Shown: positions 17,930-26,863, numbered from the stretch's first letter. The stretch: 64,000 bases of DNA from JAAXIE01 sp965263155 (GCA_965263155.1 OZ253586.1:1426001-1490000), one strand, 5' to 3'. The notes: generated by a model not told the origin, from the sequence alone. Made by a program: numbers and translations.

Positions 17930-18128
17930 GGGTAGGTTCTCGATACTCGCGTTGACCACCTCTTGAGGCGAGAGACGCGAACCGGCATCAGGCATCTCGA
18001 TTCCAACGATCTCTACCGTTCCGTCAAAGTCCAGAACAACGACCTCGATGTCTTGGCCTCATATCGACTTCGACTTCCCGGAAATGGATGTAGAGGGCGT
18101 CGGCGGTCCGGCTGTATTCGATCTTCAT
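17930..18128 (-). pseudogene. DUF2283-like remnant
   Basis: Reading the minus strand from ATG at 18128 gives MKIEYSRTADALYIHFREVE, the characteristic opening of DUF2283 proteins. One base out of frame it continues DIEVVVLDFDGTVEIVGIEMPDA, the second half of that small family, and a further frame gives VVNASIENLPVG. At least one frameshift near 18065 has therefore broken it. DUF2283 genes are short accessory genes often found beside toxin-like nucleases. No partner remains here. Confidence 0.6.
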
Positions 18129-18326
18129 CGCTTCCGCCGTCGCGGGCTGTCACAAATGACGCTCTTCGTTGTGATGGACATAACTACAGCGTTTCGGCCG
18201 TAGGATGCTGTTAGAGATAGTGGTTCGCACAATAATTGTTATGTTGTGCCATGGGCGCTTTTGGTTCGGGGACTCGACATAACGTGTGTTGAGGCGAATT
18301 CAGGGAAGCCCTCCGGCACAAGCGCC

Positions 18327-18364
18327 GAGAGGGCAGGCATATCGAGCCTGCCCTCTCTTTTTCT
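18327..18364 (+). terminator. Strong intrinsic terminator
   Basis: A 12-bp perfect stem (18327-18338 with 18346-18357), a 7-base loop, then CTTTTTCTC. It works only on + strand transcripts. hflX ended 400 bases earlier, so it may end the hflX message or an unannotated short RNA. An overlapping alternative hairpin pairs GCCCTC at 18308-18313 with GAGGGC at 18329-18334. Confidence 0.8.
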
Positions 18365-18383
18365 CACCGATGAGGCTGGTTGC

Positions 18384-19556
18384 TCAGTTGGCGCGGCCGA
18401 AAATCGAAACCGACCCGGTGAAGGAGCCGGGACGCCCGCCGAGATTGTGGGTCAAGCCTATGTCAGCCTTCTGCAACTGGCGGTCGCCTGCTTTGCCCTG
18501 CAACTGCTTGTACACTTCGTAAATCATGCGAATGCCGCTGGCCCCGATGGGGTGGCCAAAGCACTTGAGGCCACCGTCGGTGTTTACCGGCAGGTCGCCT
18601 TCCAAGGTGAAGGCCCCAGCCTCAATATCTTCGCGGGCACGGCCTTGGGGACTGAACCCCAAGTCCTCCATGATAATCAGCTCGGTGATGGTGAAGCAGT
18701 CGTGGACGCTGGCGAGGTCGATTTCCTGGCGCGGGTTTGTGATCCCTGCCTCTTGGTAGGCGGCTTGGGCTGCGCGAACGTTCTCTGGGAAGGAGGTGAA
18801 GTCCCAGTCCTCTCGCAGCATACCGAAGGCCCCCACGGCCAAGCCGAGACCCTTCACCAGCATGTAGTCTTGGCGGAAGCTCTTGGCGATCTCAGGAGTG
18901 GTGATGATGGCGGCGGCGCTGCCGTCGCTCACGCCACAGCAGTCGTAGAGACCCAAGGGCCATGCGATCATTGGGGCATTCATTATCTGGTCCACCGACA
19001 CTTCACGCTGGAAGTGGGCCTTGCTGTTCATGGTGCCGTTGTGGTGGTTCTTGGAGGCAATCTGCGCCAGAACCCTCTTCCCCTCTTCGTAGGGGATGCC
19101 GTAGTGGTGGAAGTACCGTGTGGCGGCCAAGGCAAACTGGGAGGGAGGCGGCACGGGTGGAGCCACATCGCTTCCCGGAGCATCGTAGCTGGCCAAGCCG
19201 GAGAAACCGGAGTCCTTCAGCTTCTCCACACCTAGGGCAAGCACGATGTCGTAGATGCCCGCAGCTACCGCATAGCAGGCATTGCGGAAGGCGTCTGTAG
19301 CAGTTGCGCAGGCGTTTTCCACCCGCGTGATAGGCAGGTAGTCCAGCTTGAGGGCTTGGGCAAGGGGCTGACCAGTGCGGAAGCTTCCCACTGTGCCCAA
19401 CCAAGCAGCCTGAATATCCTTGGCGTCGATTCCGGCATCCTCGTAGGCCTCATAGGCGGCCTCTACCATCAGGTCGGGTACGCCAGCGTCCCAGCGCTCG
19501 CCGAACCTGCTGCATCCCATGCCAATAACCGCAACCCTGTCCTTAATTCCCTGCAT
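18384..19556 (-). CDS. Thiolase family protein (SCP-x/acetyl-CoA acetyltransferase-like)
   Basis: Thiolase-fold enzyme of the lipid-transfer (SCP-x-type) branch, 390 residues. The nucleophile region is VENACATATDAFRNACYAVAAG with Cys near residue 83. The C-terminal histidine segment is SVHDCFTITELIIMEDLGF, and the GHPIGASGIRMIYEVYKQL motif holds the second catalytic site. Such thiolases usually work with an OB-fold/zinc-ribbon partner, and the gene upstream in the same direction carries that domain fused to an HMG-CoA-synthase-like domain. Side-chain breakdown of branched or sterol-like acyl-CoAs is a reasonable but unproven role. Confidence 0.85.
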   Translation of the reverse strand: MQGIKDRVAVIGMGCSRFGERWDAGVPDLMVEAAYEAYEDAGIDAKDIQAAWLGTVGSFRTGQPLAQALKLDYLPITRVENACATATDAFRNACYAVAAGIYDIVLALGVEKLKDSGFSGLASYDAPGSDVAPPVPPPSQFALAATRYFHHYGIPYEEGKRVLAQIASKNHHNGTMNSKAHFQREVSVDQIMNAPMIAWPLGLYDCCGVSDGSAAAIITTPEIAKSFRQDYMLVKGLGLAVGAFGMLREDWDFTSFPENVRAAQAAYQEAGITNPRQEIDLASVHDCFTITELIIMEDLGFSPQGRAREDIEAGAFTLEGDLPVNTDGGLKCFGHPIGASGIRMIYEVYKQLQGKAGDRQLQKADIGLTHNLGGRPGSFTGSVSIFGRAN

Positions 19557-19609
19557 CTGCCTAACCCCCTGTCGTTATGTTAATGGCCCGTGGTACACGG
19601 CGGTACGCT

Positions 19610-21016
19610 CTAGTTGCGGACCGGGACAGATTTCCAATAGTAGTTGCTGATGCCGTTGACCACTCTGAGCTTGCGGAAGCTCATGCCCACCGGCATGTCG
19701 ACAGCTATCTCGTCCAGCTCGCGGTCGGTCATCATGCAGAGCATCCGACCGCCGCCTTCGAAGTTGACTACGGTGATTACCAACGGAACATCTGTGGACC
19801 CCGCCAAGTAGTCCATGGAGTAAGTGAATACCGTGCCCTTGCGGTCCGACAACCGCACAGGCTCGCTTTGGTCACGAGTTTGGCAAATAGTGCAGACGCG
19901 CTGTGGCGGGTACTGAATTGTATTACAGCTGGTGCACCGGGCCCCATGCAGACGCATGTTCTGATCGCTCTCGCGCCACATGGCAGTGACCGACGGCGAC
20001 TGGGCGGCCGGGCGCCTAGCGGCTGCATCTGAGACCCAAACATTGCGCCAGCGGGCGTACACCTCGTAGTTATTCAGTACCGTCTTGGCTTCCAGCCCCC
20101 GCTTCACCAACTGGCGTTCTTTCAGGGCGAAAATGCCACTAGCGGCTCTCACCGATAGGCCGTCGGAGCCGTCGCCGTAGCCGATTACCAGCAGCAGGTC
20201 ACCTTCGTCGGCATCCTCCAAGGCTCCAGCCAACAGCATCAGGGGGAAGGCAGTACCGGTGTTCCCAACCTGGCCGTACAGGGGGTCCTGTATCTGCCCC
20301 TCTGCGAATCCCATACGACGGCCCAATGCGGTATGACGCCTTCCATCGGGAGAGTGGAACGCGACCTTGGAGAAGCTCTGGGGAGTGAGGCTGTGCTTCT
20401 CCATGAAACTCTGGGACGCCTCTACCAAGATGCGCTCCAAGCCCTCTTCCATCATGAAGCGGTCTTCCCAAGACCGCAGGAAGCTGTCGCCGGGGGAGCG
20501 CCACATATCGAGCATGTTCTCGGAGATGGTGTTGGTCCCCTCAATCGTAGCTGCGCCCTCGTCGGCAGTGAGCAGGAATGCAGTGGCCCCGTCGCCCAAG
20601 TTGCGCTCTATATCAGCCCTCGGAGCCGCTTGGCGGGAGTCGGAGGCTATGACCAACACGCTCTTGGCCGAACCTGCATTCAGGGAGTCCATAGCCATTC
20701 GGAGAGCTGTGGTGCCCGCCCGAAGCACGCCTGAGACGTCTGCGGTGGAGATGTCACGCCGTAGGTCCAAAGCAGTCGCGATGATGGAGGCGCACTGCTT
20801 CTCCGCATAGGGAGGAGTAGTGGTGGCGAAGAGCAGCGAGTCGACGCTATCGCGATTTATGTCAGCTAGGCAACTGACCCCGGCGGATACTGCCATGGTG
20901 ACGCTGTCTTCATCGAAGTTGGCAATGGCCCTCTCCGTGGAACTGCCCCAGCCAGTGGTCTCGCGCCCCAAACGATAGCGAGGAATGTGGACTCCGTACG
21001 ACTTGATTCCGACCAT
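19610..21016 (-). CDS. HMG-CoA synthase-like protein fused to DUF35 zinc-ribbon/OB-fold
   Basis: Residues about 1-330 have the thiolase-fold layout of HMG-CoA synthases (GIKSYGVHIPRYRL start, FATTTPPYAEKQCA, FHSPDGRRHTALGRRMG, YGQVGNTGTAFPLMLLAGAL). The nucleophile position, normally AC-x-GGT, reads VLRAGT, so the catalytic cysteine is replaced. Residues about 345-468 form a DUF35 unit: zinc ribbon C-TS-C and C-TI-C around 366-381, then an OB-fold. It probably binds acyl-CoA and assists the neighbouring thiolase rather than making HMG-CoA. This is inference from the missing cysteine and the context. Confidence 0.82.
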   Translation of the reverse strand: MVGIKSYGVHIPRYRLGRETTGWGSSTERAIANFDEDSVTMAVSAGVSCLADINRDSVDSLLFATTTPPYAEKQCASIIATALDLRRDISTADVSGVLRAGTTALRMAMDSLNAGSAKSVLVIASDSRQAAPRADIERNLGDGATAFLLTADEGAATIEGTNTISENMLDMWRSPGDSFLRSWEDRFMMEEGLERILVEASQSFMEKHSLTPQSFSKVAFHSPDGRRHTALGRRMGFAEGQIQDPLYGQVGNTGTAFPLMLLAGALEDADEGDLLLVIGYGDGSDGLSVRAASGIFALKERQLVKRGLEAKTVLNNYEVYARWRNVWVSDAAARRPAAQSPSVTAMWRESDQNMRLHGARCTSCNTIQYPPQRVCTICQTRDQSEPVRLSDRKGTVFTYSMDYLAGSTDVPLVITVVNFEGGGRMLCMMTDRELDEIAVDMPVGMSFRKLRVVNGISNYYWKSVPVRN

Positions 21017-21211
21017 ATACTGCTCTCTCCTGCCTGCTGGCCGCTATCTACTACTTACTACTACTTATCGGCTCCAATCGTAGCGGGGGGCCGTCAGAGT
21101 GTCAACGCGAGGGCGCCCCAAGCGCCTCATGGACCACTTTGGGACTAAGAATCGTACCACCTGACCCATGCTAAAATGTGACTACGTCCCCTCACCCTTG
21201 TTGGAGGCGCT

Positions 21212-22408
21212 GTGCGCAGGCTGGAACTCGTGGTTGCATCATTGGGATTCATCGCCGTGGTGGCGTTGCTGGTCGCCTTGGTAAGTTGGGCTATACAGTC
21301 CTATGCCGACGACAGCGAGGTGACCGAGACAGTCTCGGATTCCGGCCTGCCTCCGAGCTTCGGCAAGGTATCTGAGGTGTGGGACGTGCTGCAGGAAAGG
21401 CACATCGACCGGGAGGAGTTGGACTCGGGAGACATCGAGGCTGGAGCGATAAAGGGTATTCTGGAGTCCTTGGACGACCCCCATGCCACTTATCTGAACC
21501 CCGATCAATTCGCTATTGCCCGAGATGACTTTTCGGGTCACTTCTCCGGGATAGGCGCCGAAGTCTCAACACGCAACGGGCGTATCATGATTCACGCGCC
21601 CATGCCCGACACGCCCGCCGAGGCAGCGGGCCTCCGACCTGGCGACATCATCCTATCTATTGATGGCCGGAGCACCGACGACCTCTCCCTAGGAGAGGCG
21701 GTTGCCTTGGTGAGAGGTCCGGCAGGCACGCCCGTCAACCTGCTGGTGCTGCACCAAGATGGCGGCGAGCCGATCACCATTACCATCGTGCGCGACAACA
21801 TACGCGTACGCAGTGTCAAGTTCCGCAGCTTGGTGGGGGGCGTCGGACACCTGCGCATCTCGTCTTTTACCAACAATACCGAGGACGAGGTCGCCGAGGC
21901 CATCGACACCTTCATCCGGCGCAAGAGCAAGGGGCTCGTGGTCGACGTGCGGAACAACCCCGGCGGCCTTCTGAACGCCACGGTCAAGGTGGTCGACCAG
22001 TTTTTGGACGGGGGGCTGGTGCTCTATCAACTCGATAGCAACGGCCAGCGAGTCGAGCTCCATGCCCGGCCCGGCGGGATCGCCAGTGAGATACCCATGG
22101 TAGTACTGATGAACGAGTACAGCGGCAGCGGCAGTGAGGTCTTCATCGGGGCCATCAAAGACCACGAGAGGGCAACGACGATAGGCGGCACCAGCTTCGG
22201 CAAGGGCAGCGTCAGTTCCTTCCACCAGTTCAGCGACGGTTCCGGGGTATACTTCACCATAGCTCGCTGGTACACCCCCAACGGCGTTCTCATTGAGGGC
22301 GAGGGCATCGAACCCGATCTCGCAGTGGATGTACCTGAAGACAGCAGGGGAGACCCTCAACTGGAAAGCGCAATCGAAATGCTAAACGGAATGATAGGCA
22401 GGTCCTAG
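21212..22408 (+). CDS. C-terminal processing peptidase (S41 family)
   Basis: Membrane-anchored serine protease of the CtpA/Prc family. The N-terminal helix spans residues 5-30, a PDZ domain about 110-195 (IGAEVSTRNGRI, PAEAAGLRPGDIILSIDG), and the catalytic domain follows. Catalytic Ser306 lies in SGSGSEVF and Lys331 in GGTSFGKGS, with the usual spacing of 25. The GTG start has GGAGG four bases before it. It precedes smpB by two bases, so the protease and trans-translation genes are co-transcribed; degradation of misfolded exported proteins is the likely job. Confidence 0.93.
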   Translation: MRRLELVVASLGFIAVVALLVALVSWAIQSYADDSEVTETVSDSGLPPSFGKVSEVWDVLQERHIDREELDSGDIEAGAIKGILESLDDPHATYLNPDQFAIARDDFSGHFSGIGAEVSTRNGRIMIHAPMPDTPAEAAGLRPGDIILSIDGRSTDDLSLGEAVALVRGPAGTPVNLLVLHQDGGEPITITIVRDNIRVRSVKFRSLVGGVGHLRISSFTNNTEDEVAEAIDTFIRRKSKGLVVDVRNNPGGLLNATVKVVDQFLDGGLVLYQLDSNGQRVELHARPGGIASEIPMVVLMNEYSGSGSEVFIGAIKDHERATTIGGTSFGKGSVSSFHQFSDGSGVYFTIARWYTPNGVLIEGEGIEPDLAVDVPEDSRGDPQLESAIEMLNGMIGRS

Positions 22409-22410
22409 CC

Positions 22411-22902
22411 ATGGCAGGCAGCGCTAAGTCCAATGCTGGCAAGGCGGAAGGTGGCAAAACCATCGCCACCAACCGTAAGGCCCGCTTCGACTACCACATT
22501 ATGGAATCTATGGAGGCCGGCATCGTGCTCACGGGCACCGAAATCAAGTCGCTGCGCGCAGGCCGGGGCAACATCGCAGAGGCCTATGCCCGCCCGCATG
22601 ACGGCGAGTTGTGGCTGCACAACGCCAATATCGCGCCTTACCCTCAAGGCGGCATCTACAACCACGAGCCCACCCGTCCGCGCAAGCTGCTGGTGCATAA
22701 GGACCAACTCGACCACCTAGCTTCGGAGGTGGGCGAGAAGGGCCTGACTATCGTGGCCCTACGCATGTATCTCAAGGGGCACTACGCCAAAGTGGAAGTG
22801 GGCTTGGCTAAAGGCAAGAGGCAGTATGACAAGCGCCGCACCCTCATAGACCGAGAGAAAGACCAAGAGGCGCGGCAGGCAGTGCGACAAGCCTCACGGT
22901 GA
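22411..22902 (+). CDS. smpB: SsrA-binding protein
   Basis: Binds tmRNA and brings it to stalled ribosomes. The core motif ATNRKARFDYHIMESMEAGIVLTGTEIKSLR-type start (residues about 19-48), HNANIAPYP, KGLTIVALRMYLKGHYAKVE and the basic tail KGKRQYDKRRTLIDREKDQE are all present. The length, 163 residues, is typical. The tmRNA gene follows 70 bases downstream, giving a complete trans-translation pair. Confidence 0.97.
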   Translation: MAGSAKSNAGKAEGGKTIATNRKARFDYHIMESMEAGIVLTGTEIKSLRAGRGNIAEAYARPHDGELWLHNANIAPYPQGGIYNHEPTRPRKLLVHKDQLDHLASEVGEKGLTIVALRMYLKGHYAKVEVGLAKGKRQYDKRRTLIDREKDQEARQAVRQASR

Positions 22903-22917
22903 GTATCTTATGTGAAG

Positions 22918-22961
22918 TTCTCGCACCCAAGCCTAGCCTTACTGGGTTACTTGTGCGAGAA
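22918..22961 (+). repeat. Inverted repeat between smpB and tmRNA
   Basis: TTCTCGCAC (22918-22926) and GTGCGAGAA (22953-22961) are perfect 9-base arms with an inner ACCCA/TGGGT pairing. The right arm abuts TAATAG at 22962-22967, a plausible -10 for the tmRNA. It could end smpB transcription or act as an operator. Confidence 0.5.
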
Positions 22962-22972
22962 TAATAGTGTCT

Positions 22973-23327
22973 GGGGACGCGTGGGTTCGACAGAGGAGCG
23001 CACTGGACGATTGCAGGCCGAGGTGCTGTTACCTCGTTAAACTGGCAGCAAAAAAGTAACTGGCGAACGTGAATTCGCACTAGCTGCCTAAACTAGGCAG
23101 CTACGTCCGCCCTCGCTAACCCTGGATGCGGGGTAACGGGCGCCATAAATCCGGGGTGCTTCTGCCCTTCCGCTGGTAAGGGGCAGACTAAGAGACACCG
23201 GCTGGCCCGCTCGAATTCTGCCGGCGGAAGTTGAGTAGGGCGAGAACCAAAGCGCCGGATAAGCCTGTAGTACATCCACCCAGGGTGTCCTTTGGACGGG
23301 GAGTTCGACCCTCCCCCGTCTCCACCA
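22973..23327 (+). ncRNA. ssrA: tmRNA (SsrA)
   Basis: Transfer-messenger RNA, 355 bases. The 5' end GGGGACG pairs with CGTCTCC before the encoded ACCA at the 3' end, and GGGTTCGACAGAGG is the conserved 5' tRNA-like segment. The T arm reads GGGGAGTTCGACCCTCCCC. The tag frame ends TAA at 23089-23091; with the resume codon GGC at 23062 the tag is GEREFALAA, preceded by the usual AGTAACT context. The sequence resembles the short Dehalococcoides-type tag (from memory). The resume codon could lie further upstream. It is directly downstream of smpB. Confidence 0.95.
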
Positions 23328-23513
23328 ACTACCTACACTCTACGTGCTACGACGTTTGGTACGCGGCGCTCTCGGGGTTACTCAATTACCCATTGGCGAC
23401 ACTTGATCTGAGGCTAAGCCGCGCCACTGGCCCCACCTGCCAAGTAATTACTCCGGCTGTCTCGCAGACCGCCAACGGTTCCCACCAGAGCAACGGTTCC
23501 CGCTTGAGCAAAG

Positions 23514-24686
23514 CTAACCCGGCACCAGCTCCGCGTACAACTCCTCCACCTCGCTCAACACTGACGGCATGGCGTGCCGTTGCATGCGGGCTAGGCTGTT
23601 CTGGCCCATGGCTTCCCAGTGGTCTCGGTGTTCCAGCATGAGAAGCATCTTGTGGGCAAGGTCTTCCGTGGTGGCCTCGAACAGATAGCCGTTTACACCC
23701 TCCTCCACCAACTCCGGCAGGGCCACGGCGTTCGCTGCAAGGATTGGCAGCCCTGTGGCCATCGCCTCCATCACAGCTAGACCCTGCAGCTCTGCGGTTC
23801 CTGGGCCGACGTACACGTCTGCCAAATTGTAGAGGGCAGCCAAGTCGACGTCGGGTACGTAGCCGGTGAATACCACCTTGTCTTCGGCCCCGAGGCGCTT
23901 GGAGAGGTCCCAAAACTCGGTTTGGTCCTTGCCCTTGCCCACGATGACCGTCTGGAGTTCGTCTGAGGCTGACGCCACCAATGTGGCCCGTATTACCAAG
24001 TCGGCTTTCTTGTCCTTATCCAGACGCCCCACCACCATGAACATGGGCACGCCGGGGCGGATACCAAACTTCTTGTACAGGGTCTCCGGCACGGGGGCCT
24101 TGGAATAGCGTTGCAGGTCTATGCCGTTTGAGATGACGCGAGCCGGGGCGGTGAGGCCAGCTTCACGCAGCAGGTCCAGCCCAGCGTGGGAGGGAGCGAG
24201 CACGCAATCCAACCGGTTATACACCTTCACACATTCCTTCCACATCATCGTGGCGCTCACCTGCCGCAGGGGCTTGGGTATGTAGCTCAGCACGTTGTCG
24301 GGCATGAAATGGTTAGTGCCCACTATGGGCACGTCCAGTCGTCGGCTCTGTTTCAGACACCCCTTACCTAGAATGAAATGGTTCTGGATGTGCACGATGT
24401 CGGGCTCCATCAAGCGGAATATCCTCTCCAGCTTGGCCCCTATACGAGCTACGGAGACGACGCGAAAGTCGGGGTGGATGGGCTTGGTGGTGAAGGACTT
24501 GACTCGGTGCACCGTCACGCCGGGGCAAAGTGGGTCCTCGTGCACTTCGTCGCGATAGGCCATGCTGGGCGCAATCACCGAGACCTCGTGCCCCCGCTCG
24601 GTCAGCCCTTTGGCCAACCGTTGAGTGGCCACGGCCGCCCCGTTCAACTGCGGTGGATAGGTATCGTTGGCTAGCAACACCTTCAA
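23514..24686 (-). CDS. Glycosyltransferase family 4 protein
   Basis: GT-B glycosyltransferase, 390 residues, TTG start. The N-terminal domain begins KVLLANDTYPPQLNGAAVAT, then PDIVHIQNHFILGKG, and the C-terminal nucleotide-sugar domain has VVGRLDKDKKADLVIRA and the acceptor/donor motif GTAELQGLAVMEAMATGLP (E-x7-E type). Similar proteins mannosylate or glucosylate membrane lipids such as phosphatidylinositol or diacylglycerol. The DedA-like gene twelve bases upstream favours a membrane-lipid role (inference). The acceptor is unknown. Confidence 0.85.
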   Translation of the reverse strand: MKVLLANDTYPPQLNGAAVATQRLAKGLTERGHEVSVIAPSMAYRDEVHEDPLCPGVTVHRVKSFTTKPIHPDFRVVSVARIGAKLERIFRLMEPDIVHIQNHFILGKGCLKQSRRLDVPIVGTNHFMPDNVLSYIPKPLRQVSATMMWKECVKVYNRLDCVLAPSHAGLDLLREAGLTAPARVISNGIDLQRYSKAPVPETLYKKFGIRPGVPMFMVVGRLDKDKKADLVIRATLVASASDELQTVIVGKGKDQTEFWDLSKRLGAEDKVVFTGYVPDVDLAALYNLADVYVGPGTAELQGLAVMEAMATGLPILAANAVALPELVEEGVNGYLFEATTEDLAHKMLLMLEHRDHWEAMGQNSLARMQRHAMPSVLSEVEELYAELVPG

Positions 24687-24698
24687 CAGTCGTTCCCC

Positions 24699-25379
24699 CT
24701 ATCGTTCCGGCTGAGGCCTACCAGATTCCTGTCCGTCGCTCTCAATGCCGATCTGTGAGTTTTGGTCGTCGCTGATGGACTGCTGCATACGACGGGTATA
24801 CCGGCGGGCGATGCGACTATATATATAGGAGGCCAGTACGAACAGGACGAAGATAGCTGCCAGCCACAGTGGGCCGTAACCAAAGGCGGTGAGGAGCAGA
24901 CCAAACCCCTCACCTGAATAGTAACCCAAGATGGCGAACATCGCCGAAGTAAGGGCCACAATGGCTATGTCCCACCAGATGAAGCGCTTGATGGACACCC
25001 CAAGCGCGCCCATGACCGCAAGCCCAGGCGGACTGATCAAGGGGATGGTCTTGATAAACAGGAGCCACTTCCCCATGTTGTTGGCAATCAGACCGGCGGC
25101 CTGCTCGCGCCGCGGGGGTGGAATTCCGATGCGGGAGCCGAATTTGTCCAGCACCCAATGTCCGCCCCAGCGTCCTAATAGATAGTAGAGGACATCGGGA
25201 AGGAAGTTGGCAAGGAACGAGAGGCCGAACACAATGAAGACATTGAAGTGGCCTTGGGAAGCGCCAAGGGCGGCCGAGGCGGTGACCGCCGGCCCCTCCA
25301 CCAGCATCACCAAGAACATCAACAGATAGCCGTACCTGATGAGCCAGTCCAAGACCTCCGTTTCGATCACAGGAGCCAA
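24699..25379 (-). CDS. DedA/VTT-domain membrane protein
   Basis: Integral membrane protein of the SNARE-associated/DedA superfamily, likely a lipid or undecaprenyl-carrier flippase by family. Hydrophobic segments lie near residues 12-35, 45-68, 105-125, 132-155 and 162-188. Family motifs are EGPAVTASAALGASQGHFN, YYLLGRWGGHWVLDKFG and the amphipathic helix FIKTIPLISPPGLAVMGALG (substituted from the usual F-x-R-x3-P-x4). The C-terminal 35 residues are polar. It is co-directional with and close to the glycosyltransferase. The TTG start is uncertain; a GTG three codons later is possible. Confidence 0.82.
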   Translation of the reverse strand: MAPVIETEVLDWLIRYGYLLMFLVMLVEGPAVTASAALGASQGHFNVFIVFGLSFLANFLPDVLYYLLGRWGGHWVLDKFGSRIGIPPPRREQAAGLIANNMGKWLLFIKTIPLISPPGLAVMGALGVSIKRFIWWDIAIVALTSAMFAILGYYSGEGFGLLLTAFGYGPLWLAAIFVLFVLASYIYSRIARRYTRRMQQSISDDQNSQIGIESDGQESGRPQPER

Positions 25380-25540
25380 CCCTGTAGGGGAGCGTCGTGG
25401 AGTCGGAACGCCAAAGCTCTTATGTCAATGACTTTCCTCGAAATGTTCATTCGTTGTAACTCATACGATAGCTTGTCGATCAGTTCCCTATGCATGGTAG
25501 CTGGCAATGAAGCGCTCCTACGTCCCTTCTGCTAATTAAG

Positions 25541-25569
25541 TTGACACCCTTATGGGGCACCAATAGACT
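25541..25569 (+). promoter_or_regulatory. Sigma-70 promoter for the amidohydrolase gene
   Basis: Consensus TTGACA (25541-25546), 17-base spacer and TAGACT (25564-25569), 56 bases before the ATG at 25625. One of the cleanest promoters in the window. Confidence 0.6.
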
Positions 25570-25624
25570 GAACGGCGACAAGCTCCCATATCATAGAGCT
25601 TAGCCACTAACGAGAGGAGAGCCC

Positions 25625-26863
25625 ATGAAAGACGGAATGAGGTTTGTCGACTGCGACATGCACATCATGGAACCGCCAGACCTGTTCGACAGGTACTTGG
25701 ACCCCAAGTTCAAGGACCGGGTGATTCTACCGCGCGGAGCTGACGGCAGGGCAAAGCGGGGTACCATGATCATTGATGGTCTCGCAACATCGGCGGACCC
25801 CGACATGCAGCAGTATCGCAAGCGCGCCGCCCCAGCCAGCAGCAACTACGGCAGTCATTCTGGCCTTTCCTCTGTGGCCCTATCCGGTTCGCGCATCGCC
25901 GACTCCGGGAGGCTCGACTTCGCCATTCAACGCGACTACGACGCTGAGGCCCAAGTGATGGCCTTCGACATGGAGGGCATCGACATCGCCGTCCTCTTCC
26001 CCACCACCGGTCTGAGTCTCGTGGCCCGCGACGGCATGGACCCCGAGCTATCTCTTGGCCTGTGCCAAGCCTACAACAACTGGATATCCGAATTTTGCCG
26101 GTACAGCCCAGACCAGTTGAAGTTCGCAGCCATGCTTCCTCCCCAAGACGTCAACCTAGCCTGCCAAGAACTGGTGCGAGCCGTGAAGGAACTGGGCGCC
26201 GTGGGCTCCTTCATTCGCCCCAACCTGTGCAACGACCGCTACTGGCACTCCAACCAGTGGGACCCCCTCTACTCCCTGCACGAAGATATGGACGTGACTT
26301 GGGGCTTCCATGAGGGCACGGGCGCTTGGAACTCCCACATGAACACCATCTATGGCGAGAACCGCTTCTACCGCCATGTGGCCAGCCACTGGATTGAGAT
26401 GCAGCAGGCCTTGGTGGCCATGATCATCGGCGGCGTGTTTGAGTTCCACCCCAAGCTGCGAGTCGGCTTCTTGGAAGCCCAGAACTCTTGGGTGCCGGGC
26501 CTGTTGACCCGCATCGAGTGGGACTATCCCCAGTACCGCGATTCCCACGCCCCCTACCTGTCGATGACCCCTAAGGAATACTTCCGCCGCAACTGCTGGG
26601 CTGCAGTGGAAGGCAGCGAGCCGGAGATCGAGGCGACGGCGTCTCTCATCGGTGCTGACCGGATGTGCATCTCCACCGACTACCCCCACTTCGACTCCAA
26701 CTTCCCCAACGTGACCAGCAACTTGGTGAGCGTCACTTCCCGTGACACGGCATCCCAGATACTCATGGGTGGTGCTTCCCTGTGGGGATTCTCTGAAGTG
26801 GACTTCCAGAAGGCTGAGGCCGCCGCTGCCGAGCACCGCAAGGAACCGGTGGCAGCCGACTAG
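25625..26863 (+). CDS. Amidohydrolase 2 family metal-dependent hydrolase
   Basis: TIM-barrel hydrolase or decarboxylase of the amidohydrolase-2 group, 412 residues. The metal-binding DCDMHIMEPPDLF (D-x-H) is near residues 9-21, a mid-barrel histidine in WGFHEGTGAW, FEFHPKLRVGFLEAQNSW, and the catalytic aspartate in STDYPHFDSNFP near 343-354. Relatives decarboxylate or hydrolyse aromatic acids, and the Rieske oxygenase downstream fits an aromatic-compound pathway. The substrate cannot be told. It has a strong promoter and a GAGAGGAGAG ribosome site, and ends before a terminator. Confidence 0.85.
   Translation: MKDGMRFVDCDMHIMEPPDLFDRYLDPKFKDRVILPRGADGRAKRGTMIIDGLATSADPDMQQYRKRAAPASSNYGSHSGLSSVALSGSRIADSGRLDFAIQRDYDAEAQVMAFDMEGIDIAVLFPTTGLSLVARDGMDPELSLGLCQAYNNWISEFCRYSPDQLKFAAMLPPQDVNLACQELVRAVKELGAVGSFIRPNLCNDRYWHSNQWDPLYSLHEDMDVTWGFHEGTGAWNSHMNTIYGENRFYRHVASHWIEMQQALVAMIIGGVFEFHPKLRVGFLEAQNSWVPGLLTRIEWDYPQYRDSHAPYLSMTPKEYFRRNCWAAVEGSEPEIEATASLIGADRMCISTDYPHFDSNFPNVTSNLVSVTSRDTASQILMGGASLWGFSEVDFQKAEAAAAEHRKEPVAAD

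Noticed and set aside
18246..19235. Long + strand open frame opposite the thiolase gene
   Set aside because: It mirrors a well-matched gene on the other strand, has no ribosome site and no family match.
21030..21075. TAGTA-rich stretch before the HMG-CoA-synthase-like gene as an origin or operator
   Set aside because: Short irregular repeat with no DnaA boxes or symmetry.
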